This document shows positions 17,358-26,457 of a stretch of DNA of 64,000 nt, in pieces. The DNA is from Chitinophagales bacterium (GTDB taxonomy: Bacteria; Bacteroidota; Bacteroidia; Chitinophagales; UBA2359), in the NCBI GenBank assembly GCA_020628375.1, contig JAHDFD010000005.1, positions 62,001 through 126,000 of the forward strand. The letters run 5' to 3'. Each line of letters opens with the position of its first letter. The first letter of the stretch is position 1. The position numbers and the translations under genes are program-made. Below the pieces are notes generated by a model, which saw nothing but the letters and a program-made list of their open reading frames with translations, did no database searches and was not told the origin of the DNA.

Positions 17358-17993
17358 CTAAAGGTTTTCCAATATTTCAGAAATGGGGGCTCTTTCCTTA
17401 TAATTCAGATCGAAATGAACATAAGAAATTGTACCATCTTGTTCAATAATATAAGTGGCAGGTATTGGTAACATAGCTGTTTCCTGCTCATTGTGCTTAG
17501 CAATGTCGGTAAATAAAAAAGTCCTTATCTTTCTTTGATAACCTTTTGTAACCGAAAAAAGAACCTCATATAATTCCATAATCGCATTGTCCGTATCAGT
17601 AATGATGATATTACTTAAATTTGTTTTTTTAGAGAATTTCTCAATGCCTTCATTAGTTTCAGGACTAACACTTATTACTTGTGCATTTTTCGCGATAAAT
17701 GCTGGCATAGCATCCTGAAATTCACTCATGTATTTGTTACAAACAGGGCACCAGGCACCTCTGTAAAAATTTAAAATAACCTTGCCTTTTTTCAATAGTT
17801 GACTCAGCATTACTTGATTCCCATTTTGATCATAAGCTGTAAAGTCTGGGGCATTATCTCCAATATTTAACCCCGATGGAACCCCATCTTCAACAGCAAT
17901 TCCTAACTTCGTTAATGCTTTATCAGACTGAGCATTTAATACAATAAAGTTCAATGATAAAAGAAAAATGAGTAAACTATATCTATAAATCAT
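17358..17993 (-). CDS. Exported peroxiredoxin-like (AhpC/TSA) protein
   Basis: A 211-residue thioredoxin-fold protein with a signal peptide (about residues 1-21, MIYRYSLLIFLLSLNFIVLN), so it should act in the periplasm. The active-site region reads FYRGAWCPVCNKYMSEFQ, a CxxC arrangement as in peroxiredoxin-like and TlpA-like thiol proteins. VISVSPETNEGIEKF, TDTDNAIMELYEV and PATYIIEQDGTI follow the AhpC/TSA pattern. It probably reduces peroxides or handles thiols. The start codon lies in an 11-bp tandem repeat that provides two further upstream ATGs, each opening a four-codon frame MIYR that stops at a TGA overlapping the next ATG. Confidence 0.85.
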   Translation of the reverse strand: MIYRYSLLIFLLSLNFIVLNAQSDKALTKLGIAVEDGVPSGLNIGDNAPDFTAYDQNGNQVMLSQLLKKGKVILNFYRGAWCPVCNKYMSEFQDAMPAFIAKNAQVISVSPETNEGIEKFSKKTNLSNIIITDTDNAIMELYEVLFSVTKGYQRKIRTFLFTDIAKHNEQETAMLPIPATYIIEQDGTISYVHFDLNYKERAPISEILENL

Positions 17994-18023
17994 CTATAAA
18001 TCATCTATAAATCATCTATAAAT
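17981..18023 (-). repeat. 11-bp tandem repeat spanning the peroxiredoxin start codon
   Basis: Almost four copies of ATCTATAAATC (plus strand). Read on the minus strand each unit supplies an ATG; these are at 18015, 18004 and 17993. The first two encode only MIYR followed by TGA, which overlaps the next ATG as ATGA. The third opens the real gene, whose protein also begins MIYR. Confidence 0.85.
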
Positions 18024-18216
18024 TAGTAAAGTAAACGAACAAAAGTATTCTAAAGGGCTGTATTTTATATTGATTTTCAGTAAAGTAGAAGTATCAACTG
18101 AATTAATTTTTGAAATTTAACATCAATTTTATATCTAATATAAATAATTAGTACGAATTGCTATATTTTAACCTTAATTTCGCTTATTCTTTTTGCACAA
18201 GTAAGAGAGCCAAGTA

Positions 18217-19878
18217 ATGAAAAAAATATATGGAATAGATTTAGGAACAACCAATTCGTGTATTGCACATATCGATAGCTTTGGGCAACCTGTCGTTATT
18301 CCTAACTATGAAAATGAAAGAGTTACGCCTTCTGTAGTTTTACTGGAAAATAAAAGTCATGTTATAGTCGGAAGAGAAGCCGCAAACACACGAAAAGCAT
18401 TTCCAAAACAAGTAGTTACACATATTAAAAGAGATATCGGTAAAATGGAGGCCGACTATATTATCAATGATGAGCCTTATTCACCGGAAGAAATATCTGC
18501 TTATATTCTGACCAAGGTAATTAAAGATGCTGAATACAGACTGAATGAAAAAATTGAAGATGTAGTCATTACCTGCCCTGCTTATTTTGGGATTAATGAA
18601 AGAGAAGCAACGAAACGAGCAGGCGAAATCGCTGGACTTAACGTGAGAGCAGTAATAAATGAACCTACCGCTGCCGCACTTTCTTCAAAATTTTCCAAAA
18701 ATAGTGAAGCAGAGAGTAATGTTTTTGTTGTGTTCGATCTAGGTGGAGGTACTTTAGATATTACCATGTTGGAAGTTGGTCCTTCAAGAATGAAAGTCAT
18801 TGTTACCGGAGGAGATCAGGGCATGGGAGGAATGAATTGGGATGAACAATTAGTTCAATATCTGGTAGAGAAAGTCAAAGCCGATACGTCTATCACGAAT
18901 GAAGAAGTTTTAAATGACCTGGTTACACGTATTGAGCTTGAAGAAGTTGCCAGTAAAGCAAAACATTCACTATCTGTTCGTCAGCAAACAACAGCAAGTT
19001 TTTATTTCCGCGGAAGGAGAAATTACGATATAGATAGAAGCACTTTTGAAGAAATAACCGCTCCTTTGGTAGAAAGGGCTTTACAGTTAACACGCGATAT
19101 GCTGAAACAAGCGTCTGTTAAAGGATATCCCTATTTCGATCAGATACTTTTAGTAGGTGGAGCTACTAAAATGCCAATGATCCGAGAGAAACTATCTTCA
19201 GAATTTGGTGTACCTGTTATTTACAGCGATCCCGAAGAATCTGTTGCAAAGGGGGCTGCCTTGTATGGTCAGAGTATTGCTTACGCTGAAGAAATAAGAA
19301 GAAGGGTAGCAACCATTATGGGCTTGCCAGCTAAAATGGTTAGCCTTAAGGGAACAGATCCTAAACTTATCGATAATTTATGCGAACAATTAGCCATTCA
19401 GAATGGTGTTCAGCCTGCAGCAATTAAGCAGGGTATGATCAAAATATCGAATGTTATCAGTAAAAGCTTTGGAGTGGTTGCTTATAACAATGAGAATAAG
19501 GAAATGCAAATTTATAACCTTATAAAACGTCAGAGTAATATTCCGATAAAGGTCAGACAACGATTTGGAACACATGCCCACAATCAAAAAAGAGTAAGAG
19601 TAAGTGTTTGCGAAAATTTAAGCGATGAAACGGTTGTTCCTATACAAGACGGACAATTGATCGCAGATGCAATTATCGGCGACTTACCCGAAAATTTGCC
19701 GGTTGGTTCTTTTATAGAAATAGACTTCTCGATCAACAAAGATGGAATGTTGGAAGTAGAGGGTAGGGAAGCCCAAAGTCAGCAAAGTGTTAAAATTCAG
19801 ATAGAAACTTTAAGCGTTATTTCTGAAGAAGATATACTAACAGCTAAAAATCGATTGAAATCAAAAATTATCTCATAG
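18217..19878 (+). CDS. Hsp70-family ATPase lacking the C-terminal lid
   Basis: A 553-residue DnaK relative. The nucleotide-binding domain (about 1-370) is complete: IYGIDLGTTNSCIA, VITCPAYFGINERE, NEPTAAALSS, VFDLGGGTLDITMLEVG and LVGGATKMPMIREKL. A segment of about 70 residues (370-440, starting YAEEIRRRVATIMGLPAKM) separates it from a substrate-binding beta domain (about 440-540: VVAYNNENKEMQIYNLI, RQSNIPIKVRQRF, GSFIEIDFSINKDGMLEVEG). The alpha-helical lid of DnaK (about 100 residues) and the EEVD-like tail are missing. It is therefore a specialised Hsp70, not the housekeeping DnaK. It is followed 50 bp later by a DUF3467 gene, with which it may be co-transcribed. Confidence 0.9.
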   Translation: MKKIYGIDLGTTNSCIAHIDSFGQPVVIPNYENERVTPSVVLLENKSHVIVGREAANTRKAFPKQVVTHIKRDIGKMEADYIINDEPYSPEEISAYILTKVIKDAEYRLNEKIEDVVITCPAYFGINEREATKRAGEIAGLNVRAVINEPTAAALSSKFSKNSEAESNVFVVFDLGGGTLDITMLEVGPSRMKVIVTGGDQGMGGMNWDEQLVQYLVEKVKADTSITNEEVLNDLVTRIELEEVASKAKHSLSVRQQTTASFYFRGRRNYDIDRSTFEEITAPLVERALQLTRDMLKQASVKGYPYFDQILLVGGATKMPMIREKLSSEFGVPVIYSDPEESVAKGAALYGQSIAYAEEIRRRVATIMGLPAKMVSLKGTDPKLIDNLCEQLAIQNGVQPAAIKQGMIKISNVISKSFGVVAYNNENKEMQIYNLIKRQSNIPIKVRQRFGTHAHNQKRVRVSVCENLSDETVVPIQDGQLIADAIIGDLPENLPVGSFIEIDFSINKDGMLEVEGREAQSQQSVKIQIETLSVISEEDILTAKNRLKSKIIS

Positions 19879-19928
19879 TCTTTTGATTTAACTTTGCGAA
19901 CCTAATATGTAATTTATAATTTATTTGA

Positions 19929-20258
19929 ATGGCTGAAGATAAAAATAAGAAACAGATCAATATAGAACTTCCAGAGAGTATCGCCGCTGGTTTATATTCT
20001 AACTTAGCATTAATCAATCACTCCAATACTGAGTTCATTTTAGACTTTGTACAAATGATGCCCGGACTTCCTAAAGCACAAGTGCGTTCAAGAGTAATTA
20101 TGACTCCTTCTAATGTTAAACGTTTGTATAAAGCATTGGGAGATAATATTAAGCGTTACGAAACTTTAACAGGTCAGGCAATTAAAGACGTAACTATTAA
20201 AAACGATACACCTCCAATTATCCATGGTGGACCTCCTCCTCCAACAGACGGCAAATAA
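19929..20258 (+). CDS. DUF3467 family protein
   Basis: A 109-residue soluble protein. It matches the DUF3467 pattern: INIELPESIAAGLYSNLALI, NHSNTEFILDFVQMMPGLPK, AQVRSRVIMTPSNVKRLYKA, then ALGDNIKRYE and a proline/glycine-rich tail (PPIIHGGPPPPTDGK). The fold is a small beta-sandwich-like domain of unknown function, common in Bacteroidota. It lies between the Hsp70 relative and adenylate kinase on the same strand. Confidence 0.88.
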   Translation: MAEDKNKKQINIELPESIAAGLYSNLALINHSNTEFILDFVQMMPGLPKAQVRSRVIMTPSNVKRLYKALGDNIKRYETLTGQAIKDVTIKNDTPPIIHGGPPPPTDGK

Positions 20259-20354
20259 AATCTTTACTAATTTTGAACTATGGGTAGTCATAAATTTCTG
20301 AATCAGGATAATCGAATATTCTGGAATTTTAAATTTAATAAATCAACAAAAAAA

Positions 20355-20936
20355 ATGATAAATATTGTATTATTCGGACCTCCGGGTAGTGGCAAAGGGA
20401 CGCAGGCAAAAATTCTTGCAGAAAAATATGAATTAAAACATGTTTCAACTGGCGATCTTCTTAGGGCGGAAGTCGGTGCTGAAACAGTTTTAGGCTTAGA
20501 AGCTAAAAAATATATGGATGCTGGAAATTTGGTTCCTGATAAAGTAGTTATTGGAATGATCGCAGGATTGTTAGAAAGAGAGGCTGGAACTTTAAAGGGA
20601 GTAATTTTTGATGGTTTCCCTCGCACGGTTGCACAAGCAGAAGCATTGGATGAATTACTTGCTAGCCATAATGCACCTATTCTAAAAGTCTTGTCGTTAG
20701 ATGTTTCAGAAGAAGAATTGGTAAAAAGACTCTTAGAAAGAGGAAAAGATTCAGGCAGAGCAGATGACCAGAATGAAGGAACGATCAGAAATCGATTGAA
20801 AGTTTACAACGACTCAACTGCTCCGGTTGCTGACTTTTACAATACACAGGGTAAAGCACAATTAATTAAAGGCGAAGGAGATATTGATGACATCAATAAC
20901 CTTTTGTGTCAGGAGTTAAATGCTTTTGCTGCATAA
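20355..20936 (+). CDS. adk: Adenylate kinase, short-lid type
   Basis: Converts ATP and AMP to two ADP. 193 residues from the ATG at 20355, which starts MINIVLFGPPGSGKGTQAK with the P-loop. HVSTGDLLRAE, the AMP-site FDGFPRTVAQAEAL, and RADDQNEGTIRNRLKVY are all conserved. The lid segment (ERGKDSGRADDQ) is short and has no zinc cysteines, typical of the family in Bacteroidota. An in-frame ATG at 20280 would add 25 residues not found in the family and was rejected. Confidence 0.95.
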   Translation: MINIVLFGPPGSGKGTQAKILAEKYELKHVSTGDLLRAEVGAETVLGLEAKKYMDAGNLVPDKVVIGMIAGLLEREAGTLKGVIFDGFPRTVAQAEALDELLASHNAPILKVLSLDVSEEELVKRLLERGKDSGRADDQNEGTIRNRLKVYNDSTAPVADFYNTQGKAQLIKGEGDIDDINNLLCQELNAFAA

Positions 20937-21036
20937 ATTGGTGAACAAGAATACAAACTTAGTTGTTATATAATGTTGAATATTTCAACTGTTTTCTTGA
21001 ATAGAATTCTTGAAAATAACAATTTAAAATAAGATC

Positions 21037-21543
21037 ATGTTATCAAAGAAAATGGAAAAAGCCCTGAATGAGCAGGTTGGTATGGAAGCAGCAGCTTCTC
21101 AGAAATATCTTGCAATGGCGATCTGGTGCGATGCCGAAGGCTTGGAAGGAAGTGCACAGTTCTTTTTCGATCATGCAGAAGAAGAGCGTATGCACATGAT
21201 GAAAATTATAAATTATATTCAGGAAAGTGGTGGGCTTTCAGTTGTTCCTGCTTTAGCGAAACCAACACAGAAATATGCCGACATCAAAGCTGTTATAAAT
21301 GCGGCTTATAATAGTGAAAAGAAAGTAACTAAAGCAATCCATAACTTAGTCGATCTTTCTTTAACCGAGAAAGATCATGCAACCTATAATTTTCTTCAAT
21401 GGTATGTTGCTGAACAACAAGAAGAAGAAGTATTGATGAGAAAAATTATCGATAAAATTGAATTGATCGGTAAAGGACCTCAAGCCTTGTATTATATAGA
21501 TCAGGCGATTTTTAAAACCGGACAAGAAGCTGAGGCTAACTAA
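21037..21543 (+). CDS. ftnA: Ferritin (non-haem, bacterial FtnA type)
   Basis: A 168-residue iron-storage subunit that oxidises Fe(II) and stores iron in a 24-mer shell. Ferroxidase residues are visible: Glu in GMEAAASQKYL, Glu/His in DHAEEERMHMMKII, Glu in LTEKDHATYNF and the QWYVAEQQEEE helix. The length matches bacterial ferritin rather than Dps or bacterioferritin; there is no haem-ligand Met site. The stop codon TAA (21541-21543) is also the first three bases of a family A repeat element, so that element supplies the end of the gene. Confidence 0.95.
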   Translation: MLSKKMEKALNEQVGMEAAASQKYLAMAIWCDAEGLEGSAQFFFDHAEEERMHMMKIINYIQESGGLSVVPALAKPTQKYADIKAVINAAYNSEKKVTKAIHNLVDLSLTEKDHATYNFLQWYVAEQQEEEVLMRKIIDKIELIGKGPQALYYIDQAIFKTGQEAEAN

Positions 21544-21696
21544 CCTAAGTTGCGATAAATCTCAACTGTCAACAGTACAATAGTCCACTGTCCACAAAAA
21601 AACATTATAATCGTGAAGAGTAAGGTTTTGTGGTCTGTGGTCTGTTAAACAGTCGTCTAAGTACAAAAATGTCATTATACATCGCAACTTGAATTA
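21541..21696. repeat. MITE-like element family A, copy 2
   Basis: About 156 bp with inverted ends TAACCTAAGTTGCGAT (21541-21556) and ATCGCAACTTGAATTA (21681-21696). The interior is nearly colinear with copy 1 at 14075-14234, apart from a few substitutions and 1-4-bp gaps. It carries no reading frame. Its first three bases form the stop codon of the ferritin gene. Confidence 0.87.
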
Positions 21697-21727
21697 ACTA
21701 ATAATTTATCAAATCAATATTTTATAA

Positions 21728-21758
21728 GCTCTGAATGTTAATTTCAGGGCTTTTTTTT
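21728..21758 (+). terminator. Intrinsic terminator after ferritin
   Basis: GCTCTGAA at 21728-21735 pairs with TTCAGGGC at 21743-21750 (one G-U pair), followed by eight T. It lies beyond the family A element and would end ferritin transcription. Confidence 0.75.
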
Positions 21759-21853
21759 ATTTATAGCGTAATAAATGTCCTTTGTCAATTAAATTACGAA
21801 ATTCTGTTTGTTTATTTGTATAGAATTTACTGTGTAATAAAAAATCATAACTT

Positions 21854-22219
21854 ATGAAACATTTACTCATCCTGTGCTTGTTCCTGATCTTTGGAGCGGG
21901 ACAGGCTATTGGTGGAGCAAACAATCCTATTCCTGAGGAAGAATATGCTCTTGTTATTGAAGGTGTTAAAGCTAAAGTTTTTGAATTGAAGTTTAATGCG
22001 CCTATTCAAAAAAATTCCAAACTAGATAGACTGAAAAGCGAAGATGGTGTAATGCACTATTATATTGAAGGTCAGTACAATACATTAATGGTTGTTATTG
22101 TTGAACCTTGGATGACTCAGGATGGTATTTTAAATGCTGTTAAGCCTATTACTGATGGAAATTTCCAGATAATCGGTGAAGAGATCAAAACTTTAGATGA
22201 AGCTTACTTAACCAAATAA
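21854..22219 (+). CDS. Small exported protein of unknown function
   Basis: A 121-residue protein with a signal peptide (MKHLLILCLFLIFGAGQAIG, cleavage near GG-AN). The mature part has alternating beta-like strands (YALVIEGVKAKVFELKF, HYYIEGQYNTLMVVIVEPW) and a short helix at the end. I recognise no family. It is 11 bp upstream of the large secreted protein gene and on the same strand, so the two are probably co-transcribed, which suggests a role beside it. Confidence 0.75.
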   Translation: MKHLLILCLFLIFGAGQAIGGANNPIPEEEYALVIEGVKAKVFELKFNAPIQKNSKLDRLKSEDGVMHYYIEGQYNTLMVVIVEPWMTQDGILNAVKPITDGNFQIIGEEIKTLDEAYLTK

Positions 22220-22230
22220 ATAAAAAGATA

Positions 22231-25200
22231 ATGAATAGAATTTTATATATTTTAGTTTGTTTCTTCGCTTGTTTACTGATTTCCGATACAGTAAAAGCAC
22301 AGTGTGCTATTGGAGAAACTGAAGTTACCATAGAATTAACAACCAATGCTTTCGATACAGAAAAAAATTGGGAAGTATTTGCAGATGGTGTTTCAATAAG
22401 TGGTGCCTTGAATGGTCCACAAGTTGTTACTTTTTGTGTTCCGGAAACGGCTACCATTTCAATTGATGGTTGTGATACCTTCGGAGATGGCTGGGATGGA
22501 ACTGATATTGTGATCACAAATACAGAAGATGGTTCTGTAAACACATGTGGTGCTCAAGATGGTTGTATCTTGGCGTCAGTTGCAAATCTTGATAATGAAA
22601 TTGAAGATTGTGATGTAGGGATTAATACTGATATTATTACAGTAACATTAGGTGCTTGTGGAACAACAGCTATAACCGGATGTACCGATCCTGCTGCTTC
22701 TAATTTCAATCCTTGTGCCGCTACAGATGATGGATCATGCTTAATTCCTCCTGCGAATGATGAATGTGCAGATGCTGTGGCTCTAACTATAAATCCAGAT
22801 CAATCATGTGCTGCTGTTCAAGCAGGTACTATTTCACTTGCAACAGATTCTGGTGATAATGGTGGGTGTTTCGGAACATCTGATGATGATGTTTGGTATA
22901 GCTTTGTCGCAACAAATACTACACACACCATAGATCTATTGAATGTAACAGGTTCAACTACCGACCTTTATCACAGAGTTACCGATAACTGTGTTGGGGG
23001 AGCTGACTTAATTTGTAGCGATCCGAATAACAGTATTGCAACTGGTTTGGTACCAGGAACAACTTACTACTTACAGGTTTATACGTGGACAGGAACAGCT
23101 GGACAATTAGTTGATTTTGATATTTGTATCGGCACACCGCCACCGCCACCTGCAAATAATGATTGTGCTACTGCTATTCCTATCGCAGTTGAAGCAGAAG
23201 GCGCATGCCCTGCTGCTGAAGGTGTTATTGACTTTTTCTCCGCTGAACCTTCAGGTCTGGTACCAAGTTGTTCTTTCAATACTACCGATTTTGATGTGTT
23301 CTTTACAGCAACGGTTCCAGCTACTGGGGTTCTACAAATATTTACAAGTTCAACAACATTCGATACACCAGGTGTAGCAATTTATGATGCTTGTGGAGGA
23401 ACTGAAATATTTTGTGATTCTTTTATAGACAGTACACCAATTGCCTTACAAGCATTTGCAGGGCAGGATGTAATTATTCAATTTTATGATAGTGCAACCT
23501 ATACTTTTAATGCTTGTGTTGGAACTCCCCCTCCTCCTCCTGCTAATGATAGTTTTGAAGATGCTGCACCTATTTGTGGAGATATTCCTACAACTGGATC
23601 AAACTTTTCAGCCACTACTGTTGCTGATGATTATTTAGCAACATGTATTGGTTCTCTTGAAAATACTGTCTGGTTTTCATTTGAATCTGATGGAAATCCT
23701 ATTGATATTGATGTAACAGAAACTTCTTGTGCCGGAACTTCAGGATTACAGGTAGTATTAATCACAGGTGATCCGGTTAATGGTTTTACGGAGGATGCGT
23801 GTGATGATATTGATGATGCAGGTTTATATGAATTAGATTTTGCAAGTCCTGTATCCGGACAAACATATTATATTTACATAGATGGTGTAGCAGGTGAAGA
23901 GTGTAATGTTGAAATTATTGCTAATTCTGGAGCTGCCTCTTGTTGTGGTCCTGAATACTCGATCAATACCTATTGTGTTCCTGGTGATGAAGCTAATTTC
24001 TATGCAGATTTCGTTTTAACCGATTTAGGAACTGATCCTTCGGGTTATGATGTAAATGGAACAGCTATCACAGCAGTTGGAACTTATCAGTTTGGTCCTT
24101 TCCCTAATGGTACAGGTTCAATTAATATTACAGGTATAACGGAAGTAGATTGTATTATTACTGAAGTTGTTGAAAACGATTGTGCTTGTGATCCTGATGC
24201 GGTTAATGTTACCACTCCAGATGCTACAATCAACGCAGGAGACCCTATTTCTTTGAATGTTAATGCTGGTCAGGTGATTCCGGGCGGCTTTTTAGGATAT
24301 AATATCATAAACGAAGCAACAACAGGTTGTGCTGTTGCGCCTTCTGATCCTGGAACCGTTGTTGATATTACAGCGAGCTTAGGAGATGATGTTGGCTTCC
24401 CGGTAACATTACCATTTACATTTAACTTTTATGATAATAGTTTCACTAACTTAATTATCAGCTCAAACGGTTATATCACCTTTGGCGCCGATGGTACTGA
24501 TTTAGGTGATGACCCAATACCAACAGCTGAAGACCCTAATGATATGATTGCTTTATTCTGGGATGATCTTTCAACAGGAACTTCGGGAGGTGTAGCTTAT
24601 TTCAATGACGTGATCGGTGGTGTGAATTGCTTTGTTGTAACTTATACTAACGTTGGTCACCTAGGTGGCGGAGGAACTGTTACAGGTCAAATTATTATAT
24701 GTGAAGACGAAACAATTACCATTACCTGTTTAGCTTGTGCTGCTGATAATGGAACTGATCTTGCAACGCAAGGAATCGAAAATGGTGATGGAACAGAAGG
24801 TGAATTTGATTCTACCTTAACTGATGGTCAATATACAGCAGGTGGAACATTTACCAACTGTGTTACATTTGAACCAAACAGACAAGTACCTTCTACTTGT
24901 GATACCATTGGATGGGTAACTGACTTAATGGATATTCCTGGCTCTTTAGTAAGTGCTGAATTTAACGACCCTACTTTGAATCCAACTGTTACAACTACTT
25001 ACTATGCTGTAGTAGAATGTAACTATTTCGACGGCCCAACATTAACTTGTGTTGATGAAGTTACTATTACAGTTAATACAGCTACTTCTTGTACTTTAAC
25101 AGCAGAACCGGCTGCTAATATCGTTTGTGATGATAATGGTACAGCAGGTGATCCTGATGATGATACTTACACATTCGAAATTACGGTAAATGGTGATAAT

Positions 25201-26388
25201 ACCGATCCTGCTGCTTCAGATTCATTTACTGATAGTGAGGGGAATATCGGAACTTATGGTTCAACATTCAGTTATGGTCCTTATCCTATTTCTGGAGGTA
25301 ATATTACGATTAACTTCACAGATAATGATGATCCTGATTGTATAGGAAGTATGATGGCTGCTGCTCCGGCAACTTGTTCGGGTGCAACTTGTACACTAAC
25401 AGCAGAACCGGCTGCTAATATCGTTTGTGATGATAATGGAACAGATACCGATCCATTAGATGATACTTACACCTTTGAGATTACCGTAAATGGTAACAGT
25501 ACTTTCCCTGGTGCTTCGAATTCTTTTGTTGATAGTGAAGGAAATTCGGGTACTTATGGTTCAACGATTAGCTATGGTCCTTATCCAATTTCAGGTGGAA
25601 ATGTAACAATTAATTTTACAGATGCTGAAACTGCTGCTTGTATAGGTAGTATGATGGCTACTGCACCGGCAACTTGTTCTGATGTTGTTAACGGAAATAT
25701 TGAAGGCGATCCTTCAGATCCTTGTTTCTGTGGAAATGAGAATAATATCATGGTTACAGCTGGTGATGATCCTGAAAATCCATTCTTACAAGTACAATAC
25801 TTCTATGATTTTATTACCATAAGTACAACACCTGCAACGAATGGCTTAAATATTACAACAATGTCTGAAACCGGAATTCTGGACATGAATGGTGATCCTG
25901 CTGTATTGAGCTTTAATGATAATGGTGATGGTACTTATACTGCTGAGTTCTACCATGAAGTAGATGAAGGGTTTGAAGTAATGGGCATTGAAGGCTCTGA
26001 CGGAGCTGGCTTAACGGTTACTTTCGGTGATTCTTTCGGAGAATGTGGACAATGTGCAACTGAAGAAATTCCAACTTTATCTGAGTGGGGATTAATTACT
26101 TTAGCATTAATGTTGATGAGTTATGGTTCAATTGTAATGGCAGGTTCTGGTGCTTTAGCCGGAGCTAATAACGTACAATTACCGATCAGCAACTTCCAAT
26201 TACCATTTAATGCAGCGATTCTAAGAAAAGCATTTGCAATTACTGCTGTTATTGCAGCTATTGGATATACATTATCAATAGTATGCTTTGGAGCTATTTT
26301 CTTTAGTGATATTATTGGAGTAGCGATTGCAGGACCTGTATTTGCTTACTTAATTCACTTGTTGTATTTATTAGAAAGTAAGAAATAA
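22231..26388 (+). CDS. Large secreted modular protein with IPTL-type C-terminus
   Basis: A 1385-residue exported protein with a signal peptide (residues about 1-24, ending VKAQ). Next are Cys-rich acidic modules, one with the ITGCTDPAASNFNPCAATDD motif common in Bacteroidota surface proteins, and several PPC-like beta modules beginning NDECADAV, NNDCATAIPI or NDSFEDAAPI, separated by Pro-rich linkers. Two near-identical modules of about 100 residues follow (25086-25682). The end carries IPTLSEWG (residues 1280-1287) and a hydrophobic helix, the hallmark of IPTL-CTERM sorting signals. Unusually, about 80 more residues with two or three further hydrophobic segments follow. It carries no T9SS sorting domain. 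The role is probably structural or adhesive. Confidence 0.82.
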   Translation: MNRILYILVCFFACLLISDTVKAQCAIGETEVTIELTTNAFDTEKNWEVFADGVSISGALNGPQVVTFCVPETATISIDGCDTFGDGWDGTDIVITNTEDGSVNTCGAQDGCILASVANLDNEIEDCDVGINTDIITVTLGACGTTAITGCTDPAASNFNPCAATDDGSCLIPPANDECADAVALTINPDQSCAAVQAGTISLATDSGDNGGCFGTSDDDVWYSFVATNTTHTIDLLNVTGSTTDLYHRVTDNCVGGADLICSDPNNSIATGLVPGTTYYLQVYTWTGTAGQLVDFDICIGTPPPPPANNDCATAIPIAVEAEGACPAAEGVIDFFSAEPSGLVPSCSFNTTDFDVFFTATVPATGVLQIFTSSTTFDTPGVAIYDACGGTEIFCDSFIDSTPIALQAFAGQDVIIQFYDSATYTFNACVGTPPPPPANDSFEDAAPICGDIPTTGSNFSATTVADDYLATCIGSLENTVWFSFESDGNPIDIDVTETSCAGTSGLQVVLITGDPVNGFTEDACDDIDDAGLYELDFASPVSGQTYYIYIDGVAGEECNVEIIANSGAASCCGPEYSINTYCVPGDEANFYADFVLTDLGTDPSGYDVNGTAITAVGTYQFGPFPNGTGSINITGITEVDCIITEVVENDCACDPDAVNVTTPDATINAGDPISLNVNAGQVIPGGFLGYNIINEATTGCAVAPSDPGTVVDITASLGDDVGFPVTLPFTFNFYDNSFTNLIISSNGYITFGADGTDLGDDPIPTAEDPNDMIALFWDDLSTGTSGGVAYFNDVIGGVNCFVVTYTNVGHLGGGGTVTGQIIICEDETITITCLACAADNGTDLATQGIENGDGTEGEFDSTLTDGQYTAGGTFTNCVTFEPNRQVPSTCDTIGWVTDLMDIPGSLVSAEFNDPTLNPTVTTTYYAVVECNYFDGPTLTCVDEVTITVNTATSCTLTAEPAANIVCDDNGTAGDPDDDTYTFEITVNGDNTDPAASDSFTDSEGNIGTYGSTFSYGPYPISGGNITINFTDNDDPDCIGSMMAAAPATCSGATCTLTAEPAANIVCDDNGTDTDPLDDTYTFEITVNGNSTFPGASNSFVDSEGNSGTYGSTISYGPYPISGGNVTINFTDAETAACIGSMMATAPATCSDVVNGNIEGDPSDPCFCGNENNIMVTAGDDPENPFLQVQYFYDFITISTTPATNGLNITTMSETGILDMNGDPAVLSFNDNGDGTYTAEFYHEVDEGFEVMGIEGSDGAGLTVTFGDSFGECGQCATEEIPTLSEWGLITLALMLMSYGSIVMAGSGALAGANNVQLPISNFQLPFNAAILRKAFAITAVIAAIGYTLSIVCFGAIFFSDIIGVAIAGPVFAYLIHLLYLLESKK
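25086..25682 (+). repeat. Two tandem ~300-bp modules within the large secreted protein
   Basis: Units at 25086-25385 and 25386-25682. Both encode TAEPAANIVCDDNGT, a TYTFEITVNG strand, SFxDSEGN, YGPYPISGGN and CIGSMMA-x-APATCS. DNA identity is high at the module starts, pointing to recent duplication or gene conversion. Confidence 0.88.
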
Positions 26389-26413
26389 TTACGACTGAAA
26401 ATCAAGATTTCAC

Positions 26414-26447
26414 AGCCGACCTTATTCTTGTAAGGTCGGCTTTTTTA
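26414..26447. terminator. Intrinsic terminator, possibly bidirectional
   Basis: A perfect 11-bp stem, AGCCGACCTTA (26414-26424) with TAAGGTCGGCT (26431-26441), followed by a T-rich run. It ends the large secreted protein gene and also faces the convergent gene at 26458. Confidence 0.88.
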
Positions 26448-26457
26448 TTTCATAATA

